Positions 57,001 to 62,571 of a stretch of 64,000 nucleotides of DNA are shown here, one piece after another. This DNA is from Ascidia mentula (taxonomy: Eukaryota > Chordata > Ascidiacea > Phlebobranchia > Ascidiidae), in contig OX387201.1 of the NCBI GenBank assembly GCA_947561715.1, forward strand, positions 563,001-627,000, given 5' to 3'. The notes below the pieces were generated by a model, which had not been told where the DNA came from, ran no database searches, and worked only from the letters and a program-made list of their open reading frames with translations. The position numbers and the translations under genes were made by a program. Position 1 is the stretch's first letter, and the number at the start of each line of letters is the position of its first letter.

Positions 57001-59159
57001 AGTTTTAGGCAACAGTCTTTGCCGTGTAGAAATTTAATACGATACAGTTCATCGTGAAACGACCGCACAATTCTTTCTTTAAAATTCAACATAGATTCAT
57101 GTTTCCCAAAAGATAAATGTATTGGTGTAATGCCCATGATAGACGTATTTCACTGAAACAACTGCTGATCAACAAGGCATATTGTAAGTTGTTGGTCAAG
57201 GTGAAAAATGTACTAGTTAATAGGGTGCAGAAATATACAAACTAGGCACATAAAGCCAGCTGACAAATATAGGTTGCTATTGATGGTTTAACACCTACAA
57301 ATATACAAATATAGAACAAACAACTGAACCTTAGGTTTTCTTGCTTCCTGGACATAACTACGTTATAGTTATTTTCTGGCGGCAATGCTGTCACAGCAGA
57401 CAAAAATCGATCGAAGTCTAATATTGCAACCGTCCCCAAATTTGAACTTGAGCCGTTATAAAAAAAGTAGCGTTATATTGATGATCGAAGCGCGGATCGA
57501 TTGGGGACATTGAGCCACAACGCAGTTTTTTTGGATTTAATGTGTCAAAGGTTGATTGAAAAAAGCAAACATCATCCAAAATATGTCAATTCGGACGACC
57601 ATAGACGATTCACAGGTTATTATCGGTACTCTTAATAATATGGTTATTGTAACGAAGAGTTCTTTGTAATTTACCAACAAACGAATTGTGACTACAGTGC
57701 GTCATATTATGTTTGAAATAGTTACTAAATTTATAACAAGAAAACTTCAATTAATTCGTCAAGTTTGATCGCGGACAATATTCACTCATGCATGAAATTG
57801 TAATTTCATTTTATAACGATTTTTTTCTCAGATTTTTTCTACACGACATGTGATGGATTTTGTGAAACCTCCGTTAGTAACGCGCATCCAATTCGAATGT
57901 GGTACGGATGAATAAAATGGAGATAGACTGTAGGTCTTTAATTCAAACCTATTCGCATGACCGGGCATTGAGGCACTTTAATTCCAACCCAATGCGTTGA
58001 ATAATTAACTTTATGGCACGACCTTTGTCGCCGGATTAAAACCACAAATGTCGCGACCTGAGGTGACACGAACTCACCTGAACCCGACGAGGGGAATCCC
58101 CTGCGGGTAGTGTCCCTCTTGAACCCGGCGCTGGCGGTGAGGCGGCTGTTCCGAACAAAGGGGGATCCCCTTTTCTGGTCTGGCGAAATTCTGCTTGTTG
58201 GTTTGTTGGTGTAGCGGGGCGTGTTCGGGAATTCGTGCAGAGTAGCGCGCTGTTTCGAGTTGCGTTGAAAAGGTTGGGGGGAGGAGGTTGGGGGACTGCT
58301 TTCAACCTTAGAAGTCCAGAATGAAGCTGGGGTAACGCGCGCTGCCTTTTTTTTCTGCAAAGATAAAATTTCGGATTGCTGGTTAATTATTAAGATATGA
58401 CGCTCCTATTTTATGTAGCACGCCTGTTCTTATTTGTAACAAATTATCAAACTTGGCATATTTTTTATCCGACAATACAAAGAAGAACACAACGGTTGAT
58501 TTTGTTAAAACCACATTTTTCCTAAAGTGAAGAAATAACTGATCAACCTATGCTTTAAGACAAGTTAAAACAGTTGGAATGGGTTGGCGTAATATGGACA
58601 ACGACCACCAACAGACCGTAACCACTAACGTCACACAACCACTAACAACTTACCGGTGTAGAACACGTGCAGTTTTGTCTCCCGCACGACAACTTCTTCC
58701 ACACAACTTTCTCCGAAACCTTTCCGTAATTAACTTTTGCTGATCGACGAGCTGGAAATATGGATGCTGAATAAAAACTGATTTCAAATTTGTCACAAAA
58801 TGTTACTGTTTTCACTGTTTTTACCGTGTCTGACAAGAGTTTAGTTTAAACAGGAATCTTATATTACCTAACAAGAAGGTTTAGTTGATGCTTGACAAAC
58901 GCTCAAGGCCTCGGTTAGTTAAAAAACATAATAATCACAGTGTTTCCTATTTACAACTAAGGAAAAAGTAACTTCTTACGCGGCATTTCCGCTATGGGTG
59001 CGTGAATTCTGTTCTGCAGCGCCCCATTGCGAGCCCGCAGTTCGGTGTTACTTCCCGCTTGGTGACGCTCCGGAGCACCGTTAATATCAATAGGAAAAAC
59101 GAAGGGAGAAAATTTGCCATTTCCAACTAGGGGACTTCCCGTGCTTGCGCTGCTGCTAC
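64..59159 (-). CDS. RAP1GAP: Multi-exon LIM-GoLoco (Rap1GAP-like) gene, partial span
   Basis: This is the overall span of the main gene; both ends lie outside the listed exons. Eleven exons (E1-E6, E8-E10, E12, E13) join with compatible phases: 1, 0, 1, 1, 2, 2, 2, 2, 2, 0. Each is bounded by AG/GT sites on the minus strand, and most donors match GTAAGT or GTGAGY. The predicted protein has a long Ser/Arg-rich, probably disordered N-terminal region, a LIM zinc finger, then a GoLoco motif. Rap1GAP proteins stimulate GTP hydrolysis by Rap1, and their GoLoco segment binds G-alpha i/o. The Rap-GAP domain itself is not in the window. Assignment to Rap1GAP rests on only 12 GoLoco residues, in particular the EKMQ ending shared by RAP1GAP and RAP1GAP2. 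Another GoLoco protein is possible. The long introns hold alternative first exons and mobile elements. Confidence 0.65.
100..721. other. Intron E12-E13
   Basis: This is intronic sequence between two well-bordered minus-strand exons. It contains two TGACGTCA palindromes near 149 and 163. Open frames of about 110 codons on both strands (95-433, 379-711) show no domain and overlap each other on opposite strands, so I do not call them genes. Confidence 0.6.
722..800 (-). CDS. RAP1GAP: E12: exon completing the LIM domain (C-x2-C)
   Basis: This 79-nt exon has acceptor ATCTGCAG and donor AAAAG|GTGAGT. One base completes a split codon (phase 2), then 26 codons run to a phase-0 end. It encodes KESDGGVLCDPCSDD followed by a Gly/Ser-rich stretch ending in LTNEK. 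The VLCDPC segment supplies the last two zinc ligands of a LIM domain when joined directly to E10: 18 residues then separate the sixth and seventh ligands, within the family's 16-21. It then leads straight into the GoLoco exon E13. The exon also accepts phase-2 donors from E11 or any of the alternative first exons. Confidence 0.78.
801..1018. other. Intron E11-E12
   Basis: This short intron of 218 nt lies between the E11 donor (AGAAG|GTAGAA) and the E12 acceptor (ATCTGCAG). Nothing else is visible in it. Confidence 0.6.
1019..1501 (-). CDS. E11: 483-nt phase-2/phase-2 exon, probably alternative
   Basis: The acceptor is CTTCCCCGCAG after a C/T-rich tract, and the donor is AGAAG|GTAGAA. The exon is GC-richer than its flanks. 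The frame stays open for 160 codons (starting AADEGGLFFPYP, ending LATYLNHPR) and reads into a TAG only if the donor is ignored. Segments include RRALISQSSSES and a basic, Ala-rich C-terminal part. I recognise no domain. The length is a multiple of three and both ends are phase 2, so it can be included or skipped without a frameshift. Inclusion after E10 would break the LIM domain, whereas inclusion after an alternative first exon would not. A late in-frame Met (in QYGMPVKK) could also act as a start. Confidence 0.65.
1502..5366. other. Intron upstream of E11
   Basis: No supported gene is present. A minus-strand stretch ending near 2661 (IPQDALISE before GTTAGT) looks exon-like, but its phase-0 end does not fit the neighbouring exons. 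The rest is AT-rich, with only short, feature-less open frames. Confidence 0.5.
5367..5461 (-). CDS. Alternative first exon c (MASYRDR...)
   Basis: An ATG at 5461-5459 opens 31 codons ending in a phase-2 AG before the strong donor GTAAGT. The peptide starts MASYRDRVYLATV and contains an acidic run of alternating D/E (SSDEDDDDVIYLP). No acceptor is evident close upstream, so a transcription start is more likely than an internal exon. Joining to E11 gives a Ser at the junction and an open frame; joining to E12 also works. Isoforms from here would lack the LIM domain but keep the GoLoco motif. A TGACGTCA palindrome lies inside the coding part (the DDVI codons), with another just past the donor. 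Confidence 0.62.
5462..8602. other. Intron or promoter region between first exons b and c
   Basis: No supported gene is present. A perfect 20-bp hairpin lies at 6354-6402 (listed separately). The 132-codon minus-strand open frame at 7540-7938 shows no domain and no splice support. Confidence 0.5.
6354..6402. repeat. Perfect 20-bp inverted repeat (hairpin)
   Basis: The arms 6354-6373 and 6383-6402 are exact reverse complements (aacttttacacagttgcaaa). They are separated by a 9-base loop that repeats part of the left flank (ggtgtcaac occurs at both places). It may be a small foldback insertion or a local duplication and inversion. Confidence 0.8.
8603..8967 (-). CDS. Alternative first exon b (MKSFRRLS...)
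   Basis: An ATG at 8967-8965 (context CAACCATGA) opens 121 codons ending in a phase-2 AG before donor GTGCGG. The frame is also open for 16 codons upstream to a TAG that forms part of a possible acceptor (CTGTAG). An internal exon is therefore conceivable, but its phase 0 would not match any upstream exon. The peptide is basic and Ser-rich (RRLSVRHSADD, LQRRRAA, PRRRLGSKKRKS) with possible basophilic kinase sites and no recognised domain. It can splice to E11 or E12, which gives a non-LIM, GoLoco-containing isoform. Confidence 0.62.
8968..11196. other. Intron E10 to downstream exons
   Basis: No supported gene or repeat is present beyond scattered short open frames. A TGACGTCA palindrome lies near 10977. 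Confidence 0.5.
11197..11229 (-). CDS. RAP1GAP: E10: 33-nt microexon, middle of the LIM domain
   Basis: The acceptor is AATTTACAG and the donor GCTCG|GTAAGT. Of the three frames, the phase-2 frame gives K-C-D-A-P-L-T-L-K-T-A-R, and the other two phases meet TGA. After E9 it supplies the sixth LIM ligand in FKCRKCDAPL, with the typical C-x2-C-x2-C spacing and the conserved Leu of the second zinc module. A 33-nt exon conserved in phase on both sides is hard to explain by chance. It may also be used after the 11533-11606 first exon. Confidence 0.78.
11230..11532. other. Short spacer between E10 and first exon d
   Basis: About 300 bases of AT-rich intron. Nothing further is seen in it. Confidence 0.5.
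11533..11606 (-). CDS. Alternative first exon d (MPERKWLD...)
   Basis: An ATG at 11606-11604 opens 24 codons (MPERKWLDTVRPPV, then a basic tail ending RAEN) and ends in phase 2 before donor ACAG|GTAAGC. The exon is short, but donor quality, a clean ATG start and the phase shared with the other first exons support it. The nearest acceptor downstream is E10, only 303 bases away; splicing there would give a partial LIM, and splicing to E11 or E12 none. Confidence 0.5.
11607..19630. other. Long intron region
   Basis: No supported gene. It holds the 14553-14689 foldback (listed separately) and TGACGTCA sites near 16969, 17040 and 18230. A minus-strand open frame at 18054-18500 and a possible short first exon at 15143-15183 were considered and not accepted. 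Confidence 0.5.
14553..14689. mobile_element. Foldback element with hammerhead-like core
   Basis: The 42-bp arms 14553-14594 and 14648-14689 are reverse complements with one mismatch. They enclose 53 bases that contain CTGATGA (14606-14612), a GC-rich stem with GTCT and AGAC at its ends, then GAAACGTC (14639-14646). CTGATGA plus GAAA are the conserved boxes of hammerhead ribozymes, and the outer arms would form stem I. However, the 10.1-11.1 pair that should close stem II is A/C instead of G/C, and stem III is a bare ACGT palindrome. A degenerate or dimer-only ribozyme of a Penelope-type element is therefore an inference. Confidence 0.6.
19631..20604 (-). CDS. Alternative first exon a, long Ser-rich N-terminus (MNQSTT...)
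   Basis: An ATG at 20604-20602 follows an in-frame TGA with no AG between, so this must be a start exon. It has 324 codons and ends in phase 2 at AAAAG|GTATTT. If that donor is not used the frame closes 22 codons later. The protein is low-complexity, rich in Ser, Arg and Lys, with several basophilic kinase or 14-3-3-like sites (RRRSLP, RRQSLP, KRNSIS, SRSNSAE) and a run of nine Ser near the C-end. No domain is recognised. It lies in the intron between E9 and E10, so isoforms started here would lack the first LIM half. It splices in frame to E10, E11 or E12. A separate single-exon gene is the alternative. Confidence 0.7.
23817..23831 (+). repeat. hAT-like terminal sequence
   Basis: CAGTGGTTTTTAACC resembles the ends of hAT (Charlie-type) DNA transposons, typically CAGTGGTTCTCAACC. 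I did not find the matching inverted end close by, so it may be a truncated copy. A better preserved relative lies at 28898-29005. Confidence 0.35.
27234..27351. mobile_element. MITE-like element, 37-bp terminal inverted repeats
   Basis: The arms 27234-27270 and 27315-27351 match as reverse complements at 34 of 37 positions (outer end gttgctaat). They enclose a 44-bp AT-rich centre. There is no coding capacity. No clear target duplication was seen, so the superfamily is open. Confidence 0.7.
28647..28657 (-). repeat. B-box-like sequence, possible tRNA-derived relic
   Basis: On the minus strand GGTTCGATTCC matches the internal Pol III B box. No A box or full cloverleaf was seen upstream, so a decayed SINE or chance are both possible. 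Confidence 0.25.
28898..29005. mobile_element. Small hAT-type MITE
   Basis: The terminal sequences CACTGGTTTTTAACC (28898-28912) and GGTTAAAAACTACTG (28991-29005) are imperfect inverted repeats of the CAGTGGTTCTCAACC kind. The element is 108 bp and non-coding. The flanking 8-mers tgttagac and tgttgttc share five of eight bases, which is weak support for an 8-bp target duplication. Confidence 0.55.
30195..30229. repeat. Perfect 14-bp inverted repeat
   Basis: caaaatgctttaaa (30195-30208) and its exact reverse complement (30216-30229) flank a 7-base loop. The function is unknown; it would form a stable AT-rich hairpin. Confidence 0.7.
32262..32314 (-). ncRNA. Hammerhead ribozyme, minus-strand copy
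   Basis: This is the exact reverse complement of 32382-32434, with the same stems and core. It would be made as part of the sense pre-mRNA of the minus-strand LIM-GoLoco gene, because it sits in the E9-E10 intron. Self-cleavage is predicted on the minus strand between bases 32269 and 32268. Confidence 0.75.
32382..32434 (+). ncRNA. Hammerhead ribozyme, plus-strand copy
   Basis: The core is complete. Stem I pairs AGCTGCA (32382-32388) with TGCAGCT (32428-32434), seven pairs. CUGAUGA spans 32389-32395. Stem II pairs GACCT (32396-32400) with AGGTC (32404-32408) around a TTT loop. GAAA spans 32409-32412. Stem III pairs ACAG (32412-32415) with CTGT (32423-32426) around TGGCCAT. C17 is 32427, so cleavage falls between 32427 and 32428 after GUC. 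All invariant core bases fit the established hammerhead consensus. Confidence 0.8.
35171..35220 (-). repeat. tRNA-derived relic (T-arm and B box)
   Basis: On the minus strand CTGGG-TTCGAAT-CCCGG forms a T-arm (B box 35182-35192), preceded by a short variable loop and followed by TTTGGCA. The anticodon and D arms are not convincing, so this is a SINE or tRNA pseudogene rather than a working tRNA. Confidence 0.4.
35735..35863 (-). CDS. RAP1GAP: E9: exon with first two thirds of the LIM domain
   Basis: The acceptor is ATTTGCCTTCAG and the donor CGGAA|GTAAGT. The exon is 129 nt, phase 2 at both ends. After a Ser-rich lead (SSSDGASSHSK) it encodes C-HS-C, 19 residues, then HKDCFKC and R. These are ligands one to five of a LIM zinc finger, with the family spacing C-x2-C-x16-23-H-x2-C-x2-C. 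LIM domains mediate protein-protein contacts, often at the cytoskeleton or adhesions. The sixth ligand comes from E10 and the last two from E12. No other acceptor sequence within the next 15 kb offers a LIM continuation. Confidence 0.82.
35864..40386. other. Intron E8-E9
   Basis: No supported gene. A short tandem duplication of about 23 bp (aaccctgc-gctcactgac type) lies near 37049-37095. The remainder is AT-rich. Confidence 0.5.
40387..40524 (-). CDS. E8: polybasic exon with Gly run
   Basis: The acceptor is CTTTTAG and the donor GTGCG|GTAAGT; the exon is 138 nt, phase 2 to phase 2. It encodes EKSSSKSNKFSPRRSLKRL, then KKKQS, a five-Gly run and a tail ending QQTHV. The basic patch could be a nuclear, membrane or kinase-target segment. 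It takes phase-2 donors from E6 or from the alternative first exon at 40934-41055. Confidence 0.75.
40525..40933. other. Intron upstream of E8
   Basis: An AT-rich intron of 409 nt; nothing else is seen in it. Confidence 0.5.
40934..41055 (-). CDS. E7: alternative first exon (MNTPADG...)
   Basis: An ATG at 41055-41053 opens 40 codons ending in phase 2 before donor GAAAA|GTACGT. The peptide is MNTPADGASTSPGSSQFVRN and then an acidic tail ending GSQDE. A possible acceptor just upstream (TATGTTTAG) would need phase 1, which E6 does not supply, so a first exon is preferred over an internal one. Splicing to E8 keeps the frame and leads on to the full LIM domain, giving a shorter LIM isoform. Confidence 0.62.
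41056..45241. other. Intron E6-E7 hosting a retroelement ORF
   Basis: It contains the 41852-42709 ORF (listed separately). Outside that, no supported gene or repeat was found. Confidence 0.5.
41852..42709 (-). CDS. Single-exon L1/CR1-type ORF1-like protein
   Basis: A true ATG at 42709-42707 opens 285 codons without introns. Residues about 25-60 form a coiled coil (LLEAEILALKSKLENLEHQ). An acidic Ser-rich linker follows. Residues about 135-195 (WRLNGHAEAKRKGRKNVPII, ARFESVSDVDLIKERA) resemble the RRM-like domain of L1-type ORF1, and the C-terminal part (SKKIKKLKAEG ... VWLSSQKHLFIMTAES) resembles the CTD. Such proteins bind RNA in the retrotransposon RNP. No reverse transcriptase ORF and no poly(A) tail or terminal repeat was seen next to it. 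It may be a 5' fragment of an element or a domesticated copy; the intact frame favours recent arrival or selection. It lies on the host-gene strand within an intron. Confidence 0.65.
   Translation of the reverse strand: MSSKKSPKRIGRSFDSNARYDCDVNLLEAEILALKSKLENLEHQTLSRLGNIEQTLTQLKRGNDRPALRKQASTTSSQASFKVNFESASEAGDITEGDDFSLASDLGADGSLLMFQGIDIDKSGSEDQFETEKLLKLFLRESLGFSWEEIKSLSLLDCWRLNGHAEAKRKGRKNVPIIARFESVSDVDLIKERAPVAQIQGYAISDVPLNQRGSIKDHDVIPERSKKIKKLKAEGFGLVGYVAQYLGDSPSVVWLSSQKHLFIMTAESKSLQSIRIHGPIVLSNK
45242..45325 (-). CDS. E6: short exon with RRQS site
   Basis: The acceptor is TGACGCAG and the donor GACAG|GTGAGC; 84 nt, phase 2 to phase 2. It encodes NRRQSYDVNSSPSSKKKFLQ and ends AAGFFD. RRQS is a typical PKA-type phosphorylation sequence (inference). 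It follows E5 and precedes E8 in frame. Confidence 0.75.
45326..51838. other. Intron E5-E6
   Basis: No supported gene in 6.5 kb. A TGACGTCA-centred site is at 45795. GC-richer patches at 48850-48980 and 50800-50960 have open frames but no consistent splice borders. Short gcctaa-like repeats occur around 46340-46380. Confidence 0.5.
51839..51995 (-). CDS. E5: exon with RRSHSFS motif
   Basis: The acceptor is CCTTTAAAG and the donor GATGG|GTAAGT; 157 nt, phase 1 to phase 2. It encodes LLSPADYNDFHLLTDD, a basic phospho-site-like segment IIKRRSHSFSKAD, and a charged helix-like stretch YMYEKRQQQ followed by an acidic end. No domain is recognised, but composition and borders are those of a real exon. 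Confidence 0.78.
51996..52305. other. Intron E4-E5
   Basis: A compact intron of 310 nt; nothing else is seen in it. Confidence 0.5.
52306..52542 (-). CDS. E4: exon with basic and phospho-site-like segments
   Basis: The acceptor is TTTTTTCCAG and the donor GTGCAG|GTTTGT; 237 nt, phase 1 to phase 1. It encodes TRISESGDLSTLRAKKASLK, then LGNLRRKMSKDALHQSASS, then SRRRQTPTFTIEEMYLEDG and a short tail. The C-terminal TIEEMYLE stretch looks like a short linear motif, but I cannot name it. The frame closes at TGA only past the donor. Confidence 0.75.
52543..58077. other. Intron E3-E4
   Basis: 5.5 kb without a supported gene. The plus-strand open frames near 53903-54202 and 54980-55273 lack domains and splice support. 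Confidence 0.5.
58078..58354 (-). CDS. E3: Ser/Pro/Arg-rich exon
   Basis: The acceptor is CTTTGCAG and the donor GGTTCAG|GTGAGT; 277 nt, phase 0 to phase 1. It is GC-richer than its surroundings. It encodes KKKAARVTPASFWTSKV, a Pro/Ser stretch, and a basic region with repeated TP, SP and RR elements (SRISPDQKRGSPF, FKRDTTRRGFPSSGS). It is probably disordered. Phase 0 matches the end of E2. Confidence 0.75.
58355..58653. other. Intron E2-E3
   Basis: An AT-rich intron of 299 nt; nothing else is seen in it. Confidence 0.5.
58654..58751 (-). CDS. E2: short Cys-containing exon
   Basis: The acceptor is ATATTTCCAG and the donor CACCG|GTAAGT; 98 nt, phase 1 to phase 0. It encodes RRSAKVNYGKVSEKVVWKKL and SCGRQNCTCSTP. 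Another frame is also open in isolation, but only this one matches the phase-1 end of E1 and the phase-0 start of E3. A second acceptor 15 nt upstream (TTTATTCAG) would add five residues in frame. Confidence 0.62.
58752..58979. other. Intron E1-E2
   Basis: A compact intron of 228 nt; nothing else is seen in it. Confidence 0.5.
58980..59159 (-). CDS. E1: most upstream exon joined to the gene
   Basis: The donor is CCGC|GTAAGAAG and the acceptor TTGCTAG, with NAGNAG-like alternatives in the next few bases. The exon is 180 nt, phase 1 to phase 1. It encodes SSSASTGSPLVGNGKFSPF, then VFPIDINGAPERHQ and a tail ending HAPIAEMP. There is no ATG in frame upstream, so earlier exons must exist, to the right or outside the window. 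No domain is recognised. Confidence 0.68.
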
Positions 59160-61986
59160 CTAGCAACACATGACGAGAATTTATAAACAAATCATGACGT
59201 CATTTACAATAAACTCACTCACCGGCACTGGTTGGACTTTTTGCAATCCAGTACTGGCGAAGCTCATGAAAGCTTTCCTTCGAATTCTGCTTTACAACAA
59301 TTCTACTCGGTCTGTTCTGTCGAATCATGCTGATCTACTGCAACGTATGGGATTGTTTGTAATCTTCAATACGTTACGGATGAATGGATTTAGGTATAAA
59401 TCCACTTGGCACGCGAGTATTCCTTGCTTTCTCGGTAAAGTTTTTCAGCAACCAGCAGTTGTGTGATTCCTTAAAATTAAATAATTGTCCAGCTTAGCTT
59501 ATTTTATAGCAACATCTGCACGAAAAAATAATCAAATGATTGATAGCAGCAAGTGAAACTATACGCCATCGTTCGACCAGTGGGTATACGTAAAGCACAA
59601 AGCTGCGATCAGACGCGAAACCGCCAAGTAGGTTGTCAACAATCCACTTCATTAAACAGGCGATTGATTGAGTATGTGAATATACAGGCAACCTTTGTCT
59701 GCAGAAAAACTTCATTCAAGTGAACAAAAGTATATAAAATGATGCAACTAACACTTGAGCGCAATGTTGTCAAACAAAATGAAGGCTTTATGAGGAAGCA
59801 AAAGCCAAACAAAACAAATTGTCTAAAACAAGTAAACTATCTATAAAGCACCAGATTGCTTACTAGCCGACCCTGATGTATTAGGTAAGTTGGTTGAAAT
59901 ATCTAAGTTGTGTGAGTAAACACGGACATTGTAAAACTCCACACTGATATTTTACTTTTGAGCAATCCCTTGTAGCTACTTTGTTTGCTTGCTGTACCCT
60001 GTATGTGTTGCGGATGAACATATGACCAACTGAAACCAAAAAGTCTTTTTTCTAACTGCTGCAGTTCTCAACCCATTGAGGATTGTCCAACTAAACGTAA
60101 GCAATCACAATTTTAGTACAACATTTATAGAATCAGTTAAGTTTGCAGCAGACTAACTAAGGCCTAGGAAATATCCCAGTACAACGATATTGTACACATA
60201 TATTTACAACCTCATGCAAGTTGTAACACAATCTTCCAAAACACGTGGACAGCCTGTAAGAGCAAGACTGCAAAAGTTTTTTTGAAACAAATATCTTCGG
60301 CATCTAACAAATGAATTCACATCAAGAACAAGACCCTGTACTTCCACTTTAGAGCGACTAACTGCCTCTTGAACCCGACTACGCTTCCCAACAACCATCC
60401 ACAATAAGGAGAAGGGAAACCCACAGTGAACAAATACGCAGCAGTTGTAGCTTGTTGACTTAAGCCCGTCCAACATGGGGTGTGCATTTGGTTCAAGCAA
60501 TTAAACGCTCGTTATAAATGACTGCACTATGACGGACAGAGAAGCTAACGCCACAAGGTCTATCGAACTTCTATTTATAGATACAATACCTTGGCCATCG
60601 AAACTTAAGGTCAGAAAAAGACAAACAAAGTATAATGCACTTTTTCTCTTCGCAAAGAATAAACAATGGTATGACGTAACAATATGCAGTGAGCAGCATT
60701 GTACTCCTATCAATTCTGCTAGTTAAGCCATCTATTATGCAGTCAGGAAGTTTAAACCGAGGACAAACCAACGAACTCCACGATGTATTTTAAATCGCTG
60801 AACCACTGGCCTTTCTATTACGATCCTGCTACACTTAGGAACTGTTTGACCACAACCAGCATAATGTTTCTGATGCAGCTAAACTGATATTATTACCACA
60901 CATAACTTAAGGATATCACATTTCCATTGAATATAGCCCAATGATCATCAATAGCTGACAGGAAATATTCAGTCTAATACAGTTTTGAAGAAATGCTGAC
61001 CTGGTAAACCGTTAGGCAGAGCTCGGTAACCCAACATATACACGTTTTATGCGGTATATTAGTGTTTTATCGACCGTCTATAACAACAATATTTAGCTTG
61101 TCATTTAAATTTTCTGATCGAATTCAACTTTGCGTGTTTTGAAGTTTTGAAGTTCGAAGTATTCAAATTCAACTACAGTGATTTTCCCGTTTAAAACTGG
61201 AAAATTTTGTGTTGAATAATTTATCCCGGCAAAAGCATACAATGCATATCCTCCGTATCCACAAACGCCACAGAAGACAGCTGGAAAAGCTTTGAATTTT
61301 TATGTCTGAGCAGACACTAACTCATATCAACTTTTATAAGCTCTGTAAGCACAGCAAACAACTGGAATTGATGCTCAGCGAATGAAGCATGTTAACGATG
61401 CATCTGGAAACGTGATGTTAGTATTTGGCTGCTTTTCCGGTAACCCTTCTTCCAATACTCCGCGTGTAATTTGATGCAACAAGATGTTGCCTCATTTTAA
61501 GTGGACAATATTTTTCATAAACGACACTTAATAAGTTACACATAGGTTTTGTCGTGTTGCTTTTTGGCTTGTTGTACTTCGCGTTGCATTATGTTGAAAG
61601 ATCCTTCACGAAATTTTTCATACTTTGTTGTCTGTTTTAAATTTTCATTGCGGTTACATTTGACACAAAAAGTACACTGAGATCAAAATTTCTTGATTAC
61701 GCCAAATAACAACAGGCATTCCAAAGGAACTCTCAACTTTTTGCTCCAGAATTGCGGAATATCTTTAGTTATAATCACCAAAGCCATGTGAAACATCGGT
61801 GTTTGATCGAAAAACTTACTTAAAAATGCTTGTAGTGTACATCCGTACAAAATACCCCATCGCAAAGCGTTCAATGTACAAACACGTAACGAATCAAGAT
61901 CTTTAAACCAGTTCTGGTCTTGGAATAGAGCAATAACTTTCCCCGCGTAACTTCGATATATTTTGTTTCGTTTCCAACCGGGGCTA
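59160..61986. other. Upstream intron or intergenic stretch
   Basis: No supported gene in about 2.8 kb. One TGACGTCA lies near 59194. The 98-codon open frames on either strand have no domain. Confidence 0.5.
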
Positions 61987-62571
61987 TTAGACTTCCTCAC
62001 TCCTACAACACTTCAAATGAACCTCAGTTCTATAACGAACCACTACCTGACGCCTCCCCTCAGCCAGGCTAAAGTTGCCCACATGGATAATGATGTCATA
62101 CTCCCACGGCTTTTTCGTTTCCAACAGACGTTTTTCAGTTAAATTAGTCTGGCGCCGCCCACCGGGTGACAACATGACGTCATAAAGGTAAGGCTCAGGT
62201 ATAGAACGTAAACACAAAGGATGACGAATTCGCTCGGTGGACGAGTTGGGCGCCACGACGAAGTAAAACAAAATAATAAGTGAAGCAGAAAAAACAACGG
62301 AACGCAAGTTTAGCCCGGGGCCAGTTCGGCGAAAAGTTAAAGTTCGTCGACAGCTAAGAGCTTGAAAAACCAAGTTCAATATTTTGTTGACAAAGACTGT
62401 AGTTTTATTGCCGAGTCGCTTTAATGCTGCGGCATCGACTACGTGAAGGTTGCCAGACACGAAACTCGCTTTAAAGTGCGAGAAAATGCTCGCATTGTCT
62501 TTATTTTGGTGACTTCTATGAGGCACCAACGAAGTGAAAAATACGTACATTTCCGGTGTGCAAACAACCAT
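61987..62571 (-). CDS. Possible single-pass membrane protein ORF
   Basis: An ATG at 62571-62569 opens 194 codons to a TAA. A hydrophobic run, SVVFSASLIILFYFVVAP, about 100 residues in could be a transmembrane segment, followed by a presumed extracytoplasmic part with NSS, NLT and NFS sequons. I recognise no family. A donor-like GGA|GTGAGG shortly before the stop is in phase 1 and would join E1 of the LIM-GoLoco gene in frame, so it might be a 5' exon of that gene; this is speculative. A separate small gene or chance are equally open. Confidence 0.35.
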   Translation of the reverse strand: MVVCTPEMYVFFTSLVPHRSHQNKDNASIFSHFKASFVSGNLHVVDAAALKRLGNKTTVFVNKILNLVFQALSCRRTLTFRRTGPGLNLRSVVFSASLIILFYFVVAPNSSTERIRHPLCLRSIPEPYLYDVMLSPGGRRQTNLTEKRLLETKKPWEYDIIIHVGNFSLAEGRRQVVVRYRTEVHLKCCRSEEV

